A stretch of DNA of 64,000 nt, from the NCBI GenBank assembly GCA_013398955.1, contig VWPU01014165.1:62001-126000 (forward strand), written 5' to 3'. Shown here piece after piece: positions 1-64,000 of this stretch; the stretch's first letter is position 1, and each line of letters starts with the position of its first letter. Source of the stretch: Callaeas wilsoni. Taxonomy: Eukaryota > Chordata > Aves > Passeriformes > Callaeidae. The translations under genes were made by a program, and so were the position numbers. Below the pieces are notes generated by a model. The model did not search any database, was not told the origin of the DNA, and worked only from the letters and a program-made list of their open reading frames with translations.

Positions 1-64000
<64,000 letters not shown>

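Overview
The window is vertebrate nuclear DNA, almost certainly from a bird. It is AT-rich and holds one split gene with GT-AG introns. The scattered retroelement fragments are of the CR1 LINE type that dominates avian genomes. The CR1 sequence flavour (for example at 53851-54088) resembles that of Neoaves or songbirds, but I cannot name a species. There is no sign of prokaryotic, viral or plasmid DNA.

All supported coding sequence belongs to one minus-strand gene, which I identify as LRP1B (low-density lipoprotein receptor-related protein 1B). It enters at the right edge and leaves at the left edge, so both gene ends lie outside. I could place 25 consecutive internal exons between 63123 and 4665. 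Every intron phase matches its neighbour, and together they give 3867 nt, about 1289 codons, with no stop or frameshift. This is a middle slice of a roughly 4600-residue endocytic receptor, about residues 1930-3220 in LRP1 numbering recalled from memory.

In transcript order (right to left) the protein reads as follows. The end of a YWTD beta-propeller is encoded by 63123-58989. An EGF-like module followed by a complete second propeller is encoded by 55909-34522. A second EGF-like module lies at 34086-33961. Ten LDL-receptor class A modules, one per exon, span 31940-17402. An EGF-like and a calcium-binding EGF-like module span 17589-15740. The first part of a third propeller is encoded by 14537-4665. 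The class A cluster is the expected ligand-binding region, and the propeller and EGF blocks are the expected pH-responsive spacers.

Most of the window is intron. The largest introns are 44546-55537 (11.0 kb) and 34715-42736 (8.0 kb). They contain CR1 fragments, a near-perfect 125-bp triplicate repeat (13111-13484), a degenerate 56-bp minisatellite (about 52033-52420), short microsatellites and a few GC-rich or possibly conserved non-coding patches. One intron (18867-21416) uses a GC rather than a GT donor. I found no second gene, tRNA, rRNA or CRISPR array. Nothing here amounts to a new biological system; the most interesting points are the GC-AG intron, the run of skippable exons, the two tandem arrays and one unexplained plus-strand open frame at 54770-54957.
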